Under the pieces are notes generated by a model that was given only the letters and a program-made list of their open reading frames with translations, was not told the DNA's origin and did no database searches. Shown piece after piece: positions 34,064-42,977 of a stretch of 64,000 bases of DNA. This DNA comes from Poseidonibacter lekithochrous (GTDB lineage Bacteria; Campylobacterota; Campylobacteria; Campylobacterales; Arcobacteraceae), in NCBI RefSeq assembly GCF_013283835.1, contig NZ_CP054052.1, forward strand, positions 2,170,001-2,234,000. Reading direction: 5' to 3'. The translations under genes were made by a program, and so were the position numbers. Numbering within the stretch: the first letter of the stretch is position 1; the number at the start of each line of letters is the position of its first letter.

Positions 34064-35396
34064 TTTGAAGCCTTTTAAAAGTATCAATTGTTCTTTGTCT
34101 TGAAAAAGAAATTGATACAATTTGTTTAGGATAATCTACAAATAGATTTTCTTGAACTGCACCCTCTTTATGTAAGGTCTTAGCATCTATATTTTCTAAC
34201 TCTTTAATTACACTTTTTATAAATACAGCCTCTTTATCAAATTTTGCACTTTGTAAATAAGGATTAAATATTCTAAAATAAGGAACAGAATCTACACCCG
34301 TACTAGCAGCCCATTGCCATGAACCAATGTTTGAACTAGCTTCATAATCTAATAGTTTTGAAGCAAAATATCTCTCACCTTTTTTCCAATTGATTAATAG
34401 ATTTTTTGTAAGATATGACGATACTATCATTCTTAATCTATTATGCATCATTCCAGTTTTATTAAACTCTCTCATGCTTGCATCAATAATTGGAACTCCA
34501 GTATTACCCTCACACCATGCAAGAAAATCGTCTTCATTTTCATTCCAAGGAACATTAAGCTTCTTAAAATTCTCAAACTGAGACATAGGAAAATGATATA
34601 AAATGTAGTTGTAAAATTCTCTCCAAAAAAGCTGTCTAATATATGCATCACCCTCATTTGTATTTAACTCTTTAATTTTATTAAAAAGCTCACGTGCAGA
34701 TATAAGACCAAATCGTAAATGCACACTTAACATTGAAGTTGATTCTTTATTGAAAAAATCTCTATCTTTTACATATGAATTAATAGATTTACTAAACTCT
34801 TCTATTAATTTATTTGCATCTTTTTTTAAAAACTCAGGTAATACTTCTTTTTTAAATCCCATATCTTCTAGGGAAATATTACATGAATAATCAAAATTTA
34901 TTAGTTTAAGATTTGTATTAAAAGAAAACTCTTCAAGAGATTTACTTTGCCAGATAAAATCTAATGATTTATAAAAAGGTGTAAACATTTTATATGGAGT
35001 TCCATCTTTTTTATAAACTTGCCATGGTTTTAAAATCCATGAATCACAAAATCTTTTCATTGGTAGAATTTCTTCTATTTCTTTATCTCTTTTCTTTGAA
35101 TAGTAATCAAAATCTACAGAACACAAAACCTCATCAAAACCTTCTTTTTGAAGTTTTGTAAATATCTCTATAGGATTTCCATAAAAAATTGCTAAGTCTA
35201 AACCTTTTTGTTTTAACTGTTTTTTCAAAGCTAAAACAGATTCATAAATAAAAGTAACTCTTTTATCATCTTTGTTTAAGGAAGAGAGAATCTTTTCATC
35301 AAAAATAAATATAGGCAATACCTCATCAAAAGTACTTGATAAGATTGCATTATCATTGATTCTAAGATCTCTTCTAAACCATAATATCTGTCTCAT
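34050..35396 (-). CDS. phr: DNA photolyase (class I, cryptochrome/photolyase family)
   Basis: A 448-residue FAD enzyme that splits UV-induced cyclobutane pyrimidine dimers with blue light. The N-terminal antenna domain starts RQILWFRRDLRINDNAIL. The FAD-binding helical domain shows LSVHLRFGLISARELF, RQLFWREFYNYIL, the DASMREFNKTGMMHNRLRM core, and SWQWAASTGVDSVPYFRIFNP with the electron-transfer Trp region. Length fits E. coli PhrB (472). It overlaps the DUF523/DUF1722 gene by four bases, an arrangement also known as ybgA-phrB in E. coli. Confidence 0.95.
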   Translation of the reverse strand: MRQILWFRRDLRINDNAILSSTFDEVLPIFIFDEKILSSLNKDDKRVTFIYESVLALKKQLKQKGLDLAIFYGNPIEIFTKLQKEGFDEVLCSVDFDYYSKKRDKEIEEILPMKRFCDSWILKPWQVYKKDGTPYKMFTPFYKSLDFIWQSKSLEEFSFNTNLKLINFDYSCNISLEDMGFKKEVLPEFLKKDANKLIEEFSKSINSYVKDRDFFNKESTSMLSVHLRFGLISARELFNKIKELNTNEGDAYIRQLFWREFYNYILYHFPMSQFENFKKLNVPWNENEDDFLAWCEGNTGVPIIDASMREFNKTGMMHNRLRMIVSSYLTKNLLINWKKGERYFASKLLDYEASSNIGSWQWAASTGVDSVPYFRIFNPYLQSAKFDKEAVFIKSVIKELENIDAKTLHKEGAVQENLFVDYPKQIVSISFSRQRTIDTFKRLQNEKD

Positions 35397-36343
35397 TTGT
35401 AAGCCTTAATATCCGATCTTAAAGCTAATTCTTTTGGATATGGATTTAAAAATTTTTGACCTAATAAATAAGAATGCTCAAATCTTTTTGTATATAAATT
35501 TAGAATATTAATAACTGCAACTAAAGGAATTAGTTTATTTTTATAATCTTCTATAAACTCTAGTATTTCTTGTTTTTCACTACTAGTAATTAATTTTTTG
35601 AAATATCCAAAAATATGTAAAAGCACATTGTATGTTTTTTTGATATTTCCTTTTTCATTGATAGCTTCTAAGAATGCCCATTTATACTCTTCTAATACCG
35701 TATCTAAACCTTTTTTTTCAGTATTAGCTACGATAGATCCAAGTTTTTTATAGAAGATATGAGATTTAGCATAAATTAAATATTTATATTGAGTATGGAA
35801 CTCTATTAAATCTTTGAAGCTTGGTTTCCCAAGTACAAACTCATGTATATGTTTATATGCAAATATTTGCATTAAGAAGTTTTCTCTTAACCATGGATCT
35901 TTTAGTCTACCCTCTTCTTCTAGGGGTAAGAATGGATATTTTTCTTTGATTTTAGCAGCAAATCTACCAGTACCTTTTTTTTCACTAGGAGCATTAGTAT
36001 CTTTATAAACTTTAACTCTTTCCATTCCACATGTTGGAGAGTTTGATTTAAGTACAAAACCACATAACATATCATTTTGTATTCTATTAGCATTTTTTTC
36101 ACAAGATTCATCTAATTCATCTGTTAAGTCTTTAGATTCAAAAGAAGTATGGACTCTTGTTTCATCATTAACTTCTACTAATCTAATTGTAGGTCTTGGT
36201 GTACCAAAAACCTCTGCTTCAGGACAATATGGTTCGTAATCAAAATACTTACCTAAAGTATTTATTATAAAACCATCTTTATTATCACTACCATCATATC
36301 TACACATAGTTCCTAATAGGCAAGCTGAAATTCCAAGTCTCAT
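35393..36343 (-). CDS. DUF523-DUF1722 fusion protein (YbgA-like)
   Basis: A 316-residue two-domain protein. Residues about 1-150 are DUF523 (start RLGISACLLGTMCRYDGSDN, with further Cys at CPEAEVFG and SNSPTCGMERVKVY), and about 190-310 are DUF1722 (IEFHTQYKYLIYAKSHIFYKKLG). Conserved cysteines in the first domain suggest a metal or Fe-S site; the family has been linked to tRNA or sulfur chemistry, but no function is certain to me. It is first in the photolyase run, and its ribosome site lies in the arm of a long hairpin. Confidence 0.88.
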   Translation of the reverse strand: MRLGISACLLGTMCRYDGSDNKDGFIINTLGKYFDYEPYCPEAEVFGTPRPTIRLVEVNDETRVHTSFESKDLTDELDESCEKNANRIQNDMLCGFVLKSNSPTCGMERVKVYKDTNAPSEKKGTGRFAAKIKEKYPFLPLEEEGRLKDPWLRENFLMQIFAYKHIHEFVLGKPSFKDLIEFHTQYKYLIYAKSHIFYKKLGSIVANTEKKGLDTVLEEYKWAFLEAINEKGNIKKTYNVLLHIFGYFKKLITSSEKQEILEFIEDYKNKLIPLVAVINILNLYTKRFEHSYLLGQKFLNPYPKELALRSDIKAYK

Positions 36344-36388
36344 AACAAATCCTTTTTTTATTTAGTTTAACCCAAAAAAAGATTTGTT
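36344..36388 (-). promoter_or_regulatory. Leader hairpin occluding the DUF523/DUF1722 ribosome site
   Basis: Read on the minus strand, AACAAATCTTTTTTT pairs with AAAAAAAGGATTTGTT (one bulged G), a 15-bp stem ending at the ATG. The AAGGA ribosome site is inside the right arm. It could be the hrpB 3' end, a translational switch, or both. Confidence 0.5.
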
Positions 36389-36413
36389 TGTATGGTTTTT
36401 ATATCAGTTCATC

Positions 36414-38924
36414 TTACATATGCTTTTTTGTCTTACTAGTTGCTACTGCTTCATAAGGATTTTCGGGCCAATAATGTCTTTTATATTTTCCTCTTAATTC
36501 TTTTCGCACTTCCTCATAAGAGTTCTGCCAAAAGCTTTTTAGATCTTTTGTTATTTGAATTGGTCTTCTTGCAGGACTTAATAAATGAATAGTTAAAGAT
36601 ATTTGATTATTTAGAACCCTTGGAGTTTCCATCATTCCAAATACTTCTTGAATTCGTACTTCTAATATAGGATTTTTATCATCTGAGTAATCAATAAAAA
36701 TCTTTGAACCACTTGGCACACTCAAATGCGTAGGTAATAGTTCATCTAATAAACAAAGTTCATTCCAAGAAATTTGTGATGATAAAATACTATATAAATC
36801 CAATTTCTTTAAATCATCAAACTTTTTAATATTCTCTAGATATGGTTTTAACCAAGCATCAACACTAGATGTTAAAAACTCATTACTAAAACTAGCTATT
36901 TCTAAATCACAGTTAAAACCATCTTTTTTAGTTTTATTTATAAACTCCAATCTATCTAATAAGCTTTTAGTTTTTTTATCAAAATCAAAAACCTTTTCAA
37001 TACCTCTATTTTTAATAAAATCTAATAAGGCATCTATATACTCTTCTTTTGATATATTCTTTGCATTTTGTTCAGACATTACTAAATCTTCAAAAAATGT
37101 CTTTTCTCTTAACTCAAACTCTACACTATTAGATGATGAAATTTTAGTTTTAATATGTGAAGCAAAATATTTTTTAATATCTTTTTCTTCTATCTTACAA
37201 GCTTGACTTATATATGAATTAGTTTGTTTTGCATTCAAACTTGCTACTACTAAATACTCACTTTTAAATAAAGCATCATTAGAGTTCAAAGATGCTGCTT
37301 TTTTATTACTAAGTGCATAAGTAGTATCATCACTAACTCTTTTTTTAGCTAATCTATCAGGATATGCGAATAGTAATAATATAGCTACTTTACTTTTATC
37401 AAATGTATTTTGTTTATTTATTTTTTGTAGTTTTTCTAATCGTTTAAGATAAAACTCACTTTGTTTTATCACTTGTTTTGCTCTATGTGTATTAATATAT
37501 GAAGAGGAAAATCTATTTTCATATACTACTTCAAACCTATCTATAAAATCAGCAGAATTATAATCCCTTGAAAAAATATCTTTCTCTACTAATAATGAAG
37601 CTATCAAAGAAGCCTCTTTTGCAAAACCTAAAGTATTTGCTTTTAATAACATAAAGGCAAGTCTAGGATGTAATCCCAAAGAAACAGCATCTTTCCCTAA
37701 AGGTGTAATAACTTTGTCTTTATCTAACATCTCAAGTTCTTTAAGGACTTTTCTACTCTCATTTATCACTTCATCTTTTGGTAAATCTAATAAAACTAAC
37801 TCTTCTAAATCCTCGCATCCCCACAAAGAAACATCTAAAAGAAAAGAGCTTAAATCAACTCTTAGAATTTCCGGTTTTATCTCTTTTTCTAAAAGCCTTT
37901 TTTTATGCCATAACTTATAACACTTCCCTTCACTTAATCTTCCAGCTCTTCCTTGTCTTTGAATTGCTGAGTCTTGGGAAATAAATGATAGTTCTAAATG
38001 ATCCATTCCATTTGTATAATCAAATCTTGATTGTTTTTCTAATCCTGAATCTATAACAACTGTAATTCCCTCTATTGTTAAAGAAGTCTGAGCTAGGTTT
38101 GTAGATAGAATTATTTTTCTTTTTTGATTCTTATTTATAGCTAAATCTTGTTCATTTTTATTAAGGTTTGAATGAAGAGGAAGTATTAAAATATCATCTT
38201 TAATACTATTTTCTAAAAGAGCTTTTAGGGTATTAATCTCTTTTTGTCCTGCTAAGAAGATTAGTATATCTCCTTGGTTTTCAGTATAAGCTTTTAGTAT
38301 TGTATCTAATAGATATTTGTTAATATCGTCTTTGTTTGGATGTCTTTTATCATCACTTAAATATATCTCTTCCACATCAAACATTCGTCCTTGACTTGTT
38401 ACTAATCTGGCTTGATTTAGAATAGCTGATAGTTTTTCTGCGTTTAAAGTAGCAGACATAAGAATGATTTTTAAATCCTCTCTTAACATCTCTTGAGATT
38501 GTAAACTCAAAGCCAAAGATAAATCAGTATGAATACTTCTTTCATGGAACTCATCAAAAATCACACAAGCTACATCTTCTAAAGCTTGGTCACTTTGTAG
38601 TTTTCGAACAAGTATTCCCTCTGTAACTACTAATATTTTAGTTTTTGAGGTAAAACAACTGTCCATCTTTATTTGATAACCTACGTCTTGCCCTACTTTT
38701 TGACCTAAAAGTTTTGCCATTTGAGTTGCCACTGCACGTGCTGCTACACGGCGTGGTTCTAGAACAATAATTTTTTTATTCTCTAACCAGGGTTCATTAA
38801 GTAGTGAGATAGGAACAATAGTACTTTTACCAGCACCAGCTGGGGCTTCAATGATTATTTGGGAATTATTATGTAATAGCTCTTTTATTTTTGGTATTAC
38901 TTCATTTATTGGAAAGTTTAACAT
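36414..38924 (-). CDS. hrpB: ATP-dependent helicase HrpB
   Basis: An 836-residue DEAH/RHA-type RNA helicase. Walker A is EAPAGAGKSTIVP, motif II DEFHERS, motif III SATLN, and motif VI QRQGRAGRLSEGKCY. After the RecA pair come the helicase-associated domains and the HrpB-specific C-terminus (SPARRPIQITKDLKSFW and the RYKGKYKRHYWPENPYEA-like end). Length matches E. coli HrpB (about 809-824). The biological substrate is not well defined in any species. It starts 26 bases after the small coiled-coil gene, so it is likely downstream in the Na/Pi operon. Confidence 0.94.
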   Translation of the reverse strand: MLNFPINEVIPKIKELLHNNSQIIIEAPAGAGKSTIVPISLLNEPWLENKKIIVLEPRRVAARAVATQMAKLLGQKVGQDVGYQIKMDSCFTSKTKILVVTEGILVRKLQSDQALEDVACVIFDEFHERSIHTDLSLALSLQSQEMLREDLKIILMSATLNAEKLSAILNQARLVTSQGRMFDVEEIYLSDDKRHPNKDDINKYLLDTILKAYTENQGDILIFLAGQKEINTLKALLENSIKDDILILPLHSNLNKNEQDLAINKNQKRKIILSTNLAQTSLTIEGITVVIDSGLEKQSRFDYTNGMDHLELSFISQDSAIQRQGRAGRLSEGKCYKLWHKKRLLEKEIKPEILRVDLSSFLLDVSLWGCEDLEELVLLDLPKDEVINESRKVLKELEMLDKDKVITPLGKDAVSLGLHPRLAFMLLKANTLGFAKEASLIASLLVEKDIFSRDYNSADFIDRFEVVYENRFSSSYINTHRAKQVIKQSEFYLKRLEKLQKINKQNTFDKSKVAILLLFAYPDRLAKKRVSDDTTYALSNKKAASLNSNDALFKSEYLVVASLNAKQTNSYISQACKIEEKDIKKYFASHIKTKISSSNSVEFELREKTFFEDLVMSEQNAKNISKEEYIDALLDFIKNRGIEKVFDFDKKTKSLLDRLEFINKTKKDGFNCDLEIASFSNEFLTSSVDAWLKPYLENIKKFDDLKKLDLYSILSSQISWNELCLLDELLPTHLSVPSGSKIFIDYSDDKNPILEVRIQEVFGMMETPRVLNNQISLTIHLLSPARRPIQITKDLKSFWQNSYEEVRKELRGKYKRHYWPENPYEAVATSKTKKHM

Positions 38925-38950
38925 TCTTGGATTATATAAAAAACTTTATA

Positions 38951-39169
38951 CTATTTTACTTTTTTATATAGTTTTTTTAAAACCTTTTGTTTTTTCTTTA
39001 GTTTTGTTCTTTGTATTTCATCTTTTGAGTCAAGAAGTTCTTCTTTTGTTTTTTCTAGTTTCTTTTTTATTTCTTGTTTTATTAACTCTTTTTTATCTAA
39101 TGAGCTTTTATCTTCAATAGCTGAATCATATAGTTTTTCTATATTTTCAAATATTTTTTCTATTTTCAT
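38951..39169 (-). CDS. Small Lys/Glu-rich coiled-coil protein
   Basis: A 72-residue, highly charged, wholly helical protein (MKIEKIFENIEKLYDSAIEDKSSLDKKE at the start, continuing in Lys- and Glu-rich heptads). Its ATG overlaps the stop codon of the Na/Pi symporter gene by four bases, a sign of real translation by coupling. No family is recognised. The opposite strand has a long hydrophobic frame that is only its antisense shadow. It may assist the symporter or simply be a small accessory peptide. Confidence 0.6.
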   Translation of the reverse strand: MKIEKIFENIEKLYDSAIEDKSSLDKKELIKQEIKKKLEKTKEELLDSKDEIQRTKLKKKQKVLKKLYKKVK

Positions 39170-40926
39170 AATTCATCTCCCAACTCTTGGATTTCAGATC
39201 TCTCAATAAATAGTATACTAGCAGCTTCAATTAAATTCTTAGATATTGCATGGGCATAGGTAGTATCATTAATCAAAGAAGTTGCCATCTTTTTATCAAT
39301 ATAGTTTTCTCTAATCAATGTATCTAATCTATCATTTCTAATATCATCTAAATTACGTATATTTTCTCGTAATACTTCAAGGGAAGTCAAGACTTCAATA
39401 TCATCTTTTTCCTCACGTATTTCATTAATAGTACGTAGAGTATTTGCAATATTTACCCTAAGATTATTATACTCTTCTTTTATGTCCTCGTTATCTGATT
39501 TTAAATAAATTGATATATTTCTATGTAAATCACGAATATCTTTTATAGCTTCGACAATATTCCTAGAGGCAAGCTTCAAGTCATATACTCTATTTTTATC
39601 ATCTTCATCCATGTTTTCTTGGGATAGAGCTGAGTATCGTATAATCTCACCATATAAACTTTTGATTTTATTTGTATAAAACTGGTTTATATCTGTGTGA
39701 ATATCTAGGTTTGATTTTTCAACAATTTGACTTAGGTCTTTTTTACCACTACCTAGAAATTTGTGTCTATGAAGATAAATTGCGTGAGATATTACTTCTT
39801 GAGCATTTTCATACAAATGAAGTATCTCTTTTTTTATTGATATTAATGCAGCATCTGGAATTTTCATAAATACTTCATCTAAATATTTTGCTTTTAATTT
39901 AGAGCTTTTTTCATCTTTGAATAAACCTTGTAAAAAAGTCTCTAATTTATAAACAAATGGTGTTACTACTATAACTCCAATGACATTAAAAATTGTATGA
40001 AACAGTGCTAATTTCATTGCATAGTTATCTTCACTAATAGCCACTTTTAAAGCTAGAAAGTCCACTAAATCAGATAGTTGATATAAAAAGACTATTGCAA
40101 TAAAAGCAGTTACAATATTAAATATAAAATGAGCAACTGCTAATCTTTTCCCATTTGAGTTTGAAGCAACAGCTGCAATAACTGCTGTTACAGTTGTACC
40201 AATATTTGCACCAATTGCTAACTCTAAAGCATTAATATAAATAATCTGATTTGTCGCAAGTGCTGTAATAATTAGAGCCATTGTAGCCCCACTTGATTGA
40301 ATAATAACAGTTGCAACTGCTCCTAAAGCAATATATACTAAAGCTCCAATATACCCTTCTATTGCAAACTGAGATAAATCCAAGGCAGTTTTTAAAGTAT
40401 CAAAACCATCTTTCATATATGATATTCCTAAAAACACAAAACCTAGTCCTAAAAGAACATTTCCTAAGCCTTTTAAAGAGTTGCTTTTAGTAAAACGAAA
40501 AATCACCCCAAAGATAATCATGGGCATAGCAAAAGCTGATATTTTTATCTTCACTCCAAAACTTGCAACTATCCAAGCTGTTGTGGTACTACCTATGTTT
40601 GCTCCTAGAATCACTCCAATAGCAGAACTTAAAGCTATAAGTCCTCCACTTAAAAATGAAATAACAATAATAGAAATCAAAGAGGAACTTTGGACAACAG
40701 ATGTTGAGATAAAACCTGTAAAGATAGCTTTGGGAATATTATTTGTACTTTTTTCTATAAGTTTTTCTAAAATACCACCACTAAATAATTTAAATCCATC
40801 TTCCATAAAAACCATACCAATTAAAAAAATTGCAACTCCTGCAATTATTATTTTGGCATCATCGTTAGATAGTAGTAAAAATGCTAATAATATTAAAAAA
40901 ACGGGTAGCATTAAGTTTTTTAGCAT
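39166..40926 (-). CDS. Na/Pi symporter family protein with PhoU-like domain
   Basis: A 586-residue membrane protein of the NptA/YjbB type that couples Na+ to phosphate movement. Eight or more helices fill residues 1-320, with the two inverted family repeats marked by QSSSLISIIVISF and QSSGATMALIITA. The C-terminal 230 residues are soluble and helical, PhoU-like. It might import phosphate or export it to relieve excess. It has its own upstream region of over 200 bases shared with the divergent RNA helicase and leads the operon with the 72-residue protein and hrpB. Confidence 0.9.
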   Translation of the reverse strand: MLKNLMLPVFLILLAFLLLSNDDAKIIIAGVAIFLIGMVFMEDGFKLFSGGILEKLIEKSTNNIPKAIFTGFISTSVVQSSSLISIIVISFLSGGLIALSSAIGVILGANIGSTTTAWIVASFGVKIKISAFAMPMIIFGVIFRFTKSNSLKGLGNVLLGLGFVFLGISYMKDGFDTLKTALDLSQFAIEGYIGALVYIALGAVATVIIQSSGATMALIITALATNQIIYINALELAIGANIGTTVTAVIAAVASNSNGKRLAVAHFIFNIVTAFIAIVFLYQLSDLVDFLALKVAISEDNYAMKLALFHTIFNVIGVIVVTPFVYKLETFLQGLFKDEKSSKLKAKYLDEVFMKIPDAALISIKKEILHLYENAQEVISHAIYLHRHKFLGSGKKDLSQIVEKSNLDIHTDINQFYTNKIKSLYGEIIRYSALSQENMDEDDKNRVYDLKLASRNIVEAIKDIRDLHRNISIYLKSDNEDIKEEYNNLRVNIANTLRTINEIREEKDDIEVLTSLEVLRENIRNLDDIRNDRLDTLIRENYIDKKMATSLINDTTYAHAISKNLIEAASILFIERSEIQELGDEL

Positions 40927-41111
40927 TTTATTTCCTCTTTGGTTTTCTATATAATTTCTTACTTTATACTATATTTATATCTAAGATTCTGTTATATATT
41001 CATAAATATTAAATTTAATAAATAATTTTAATCTTGTTACTTATTTTCTAAGTCAATAGTATTTATTTCCAATAAAAAAATCTTTCTTGATGAAAATGAG
41101 GATTTTTTGGA

Positions 41112-41117
41112 TATAAT
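41112..41117 (+). promoter_or_regulatory. -10 box of the RNA helicase gene
   Basis: TATAAT preceded by a T-run and GGA (TTTTTTGGATATAAT), the clearest Campylobacterota-type sigma70 promoter in the window; leader of about 30 bases. Confidence 0.65.
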
Positions 41118-41152
41118 CGCGAATATATATAAAAGATTTTAAAGGAATCATT

Positions 41153-42448
41153 ATCAAAGCATTTAATTCATTAGACTTAGATACAAATATTATAAAAGCT
41201 CTAAAAGACTTAGAATATGAAACACCAACAGATATTCAAATAAAAGCTATACCATTAGCTTTAAAGAAAAAAGATATTTTAGCAGCAGCTCAGAGTGGTA
41301 CAGGAAAAACAGCAGCGTTTTTATTACCAATTATTGATGAGCTTATAGAATCAAATCAAGAAAACAACAATACTCTAAGAGCATTAATTATAGCTCCCAC
41401 TAGAGAATTAGTAAATCAAATCAATAAAGCTATTGAAGATTTCGCAAGACATGTAGAAATCAAAAAAACAGTAGTTTTTGGTGGAGTTTCTTCTACTGAA
41501 CAAGCTAGAAAATTAGCTAAAGGAGTAGATATTTTAGTTGCTACTCCAGGAAGACTATTAGAGCATATTAGAAATAAAACTGTTAACTTATCAAGTGTAC
41601 AAACTCTTGTAGTTGATGAAGTTGATACTATGTTAGAAATGGGATTCTTAGAAGACATCGAAACAATATTTGCACAAGCAAGTACAACTAGACAAATTAT
41701 GATGTTCTCTGCAACTCTTAACCAAAATGTTAAGAAACTTGCAAAAGAGTTCTTATCAAACCCAGCAGTAATTGAAATTGCAAGTCAAAGATCTACAGTT
41801 GCGATTATTGATCAACAAATTATTCAAGTAGATCCAGAACAAAAATCTGCTTTATTATCATACCTTATTGGTTCAAGAAACTACTCTCAAGTTTTAGTTT
41901 TTGTTAATACTAAAAAAGAAGCTGATGGACTTGTTGAACACTTAGAATTAGATGGTTTACCTGCATCTTGTATCCATGGTGATGTAAGACAAACAGCTAG
42001 AGCTAAAGCATTAAGAAAATTCAAAAGTGGTGATATCAAAGTATTAGTTGCTACTGATATTGCAGCAAGAGGTATTGATATTCAATTACTTCCAGTTGTT
42101 GTAAACTACGAACTTCCAGAAACTGTAACTGATTATACACATAGAATTGGTAGAACAGGAAGAGCTGGTAATGCAGGTACTGCTATTACATTACTTAGTG
42201 TAAAAGATTATAGATTAATGCAAGAAATTGAAAAAGAACTTATCTTTAGTGTAAAAAGAGATATTATTGAAGATTTCGAACCAACAGAGAAAAAACCTAG
42301 AATCTTTAAAGCTAGAAAAAAACCTTTAAGTCATGTAAAAAGTTCTAGAAAACCTCAAGGGGCTACAAAACAAGACCCTAAAAAACAAAAAAAGAAAAAG
42401 TCTACTAAAACTACAAAAAGAGATGCAAACAGAAACTTTAGAAAATAG
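41153..42448 (+). CDS. DEAD-box family RNA helicase with non-canonical (ATC/ATT) start
   Basis: A 431-residue RNA helicase. The conserved N-terminus (KAFNSLDLDTNIIKALKDL, Q motif YETPTDIQ, Walker A AQSGTGKT) continues in frame upstream of the first ATG at 41630, and no ATG, GTG or TTG exists in frame back to the stop at 41114. The best-placed initiator is ATC at 41153, six bases after AAAGGA; ATT at 41150 is the alternative. Motif II reads DEVD rather than DEAD. SATL, ARGID and HRIGRTGRAG follow, then a basic tail (about 60 residues) likely to bind RNA. The cellular role is probably ribosome assembly or mRNA turnover at low temperature. Confidence 0.88.
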   Translation: MKAFNSLDLDTNIIKALKDLEYETPTDIQIKAIPLALKKKDILAAAQSGTGKTAAFLLPIIDELIESNQENNNTLRALIIAPTRELVNQINKAIEDFARHVEIKKTVVFGGVSSTEQARKLAKGVDILVATPGRLLEHIRNKTVNLSSVQTLVVDEVDTMLEMGFLEDIETIFAQASTTRQIMMFSATLNQNVKKLAKEFLSNPAVIEIASQRSTVAIIDQQIIQVDPEQKSALLSYLIGSRNYSQVLVFVNTKKEADGLVEHLELDGLPASCIHGDVRQTARAKALRKFKSGDIKVLVATDIAARGIDIQLLPVVVNYELPETVTDYTHRIGRTGRAGNAGTAITLLSVKDYRLMQEIEKELIFSVKRDIIEDFEPTEKKPRIFKARKKPLSHVKSSRKPQGATKQDPKKQKKKKSTKTTKRDANRNFRK

Positions 42449-42464
42449 TCTAACTATTTTCTAA
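42438..42464. terminator. Bidirectional intrinsic terminator
   Basis: A perfect 12-bp stem TTAGAAAATAGT / ACTATTTTCTAA with a 3-base loop spans the ends of the convergent helicase and exonuclease genes. Confidence 0.8.
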
Positions 42465-42977
42465 GTTCATCTTTCTTAGAATCTCAAAAGTTTTCGAAAC
42501 ATCATAGGTTGCACTATGGTGTGAAGACTCATCAAACTCAATATCAAAAAAATCACAAACCTCATCTAAACTTGGGTTTTTAATATTCCCTTTTTTATTC
42601 AAAGACTTTACTAATTTTTTATTCTCTTTCATTGTACAGATATGATTTGAGAAAAAAGCCATTTTATCAATATGTCTTAATTCAAAACTAATATTATGAG
42701 CTACCAAAGTATTAGCTTCTCTACAAAAATCAATAAAATCTTCATCTTCTGTAAAATAAGAAGAGTACTCTTTATCTGCTCTATGCTCTAGAATTAACTC
42801 AGGTGTTAATCTATGAACTGCATAAGAGTAAAAGTTAACGGGATACCGTGATAAATAGTATCTATGGAATTTATCTACTACTTTATATTCATTATTTACT
42901 ACTTCTAGTCTAACAGCAGCTACTTCTATTACATCACCTATATTTTGACTATTTGTCTCAAAGTCTAAAATTATCAT
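42450..42977 (-). CDS. DEDDh 3'-5' exonuclease (DnaQ-like)
   Basis: A 175-residue exonuclease of the DnaQ/RNase T fold. Exo I is DFET (residues 4-7), exo II lies around VAHNISFELRHID, and exo III has the His of the DEDDh class in HHSATYDV, giving the H-x4-D spacing. It is too short for a complete polymerase III epsilon with its binding tail, so a stand-alone DNA or RNA trimming enzyme is likely. Its start overlaps the DUF309 gene by four bases, so the pair is cotranscribed. Confidence 0.87.
   Translation of the reverse strand: MIILDFETNSQNIGDVIEVAAVRLEVVNNEYKVVDKFHRYYLSRYPVNFYSYAVHRLTPELILEHRADKEYSSYFTEDEDFIDFCREANTLVAHNISFELRHIDKMAFFSNHICTMKENKKLVKSLNKKGNIKNPSLDEVCDFFDIEFDESSHHSATYDVSKTFEILRKMNLENS

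Noticed and set aside
38851-39120. 89-residue hydrophobic plus-strand frame
   Set aside because: It is the antisense image of the Lys/Glu-rich 72-residue gene and the hrpB start; antisense of Lys/Glu codons gives Phe/Leu-rich nonsense.
40481-40954. 157-residue plus-strand frame
   Set aside because: Antisense shadow of the Na/Pi symporter membrane region; repetitive Ile/Pro composition.
41153-41640. Frameshift or 5' truncation of the RNA helicase
   Set aside because: The frame is continuous from 41117 through Q motif, Walker A and motif II without a break; only a standard start codon is missing.
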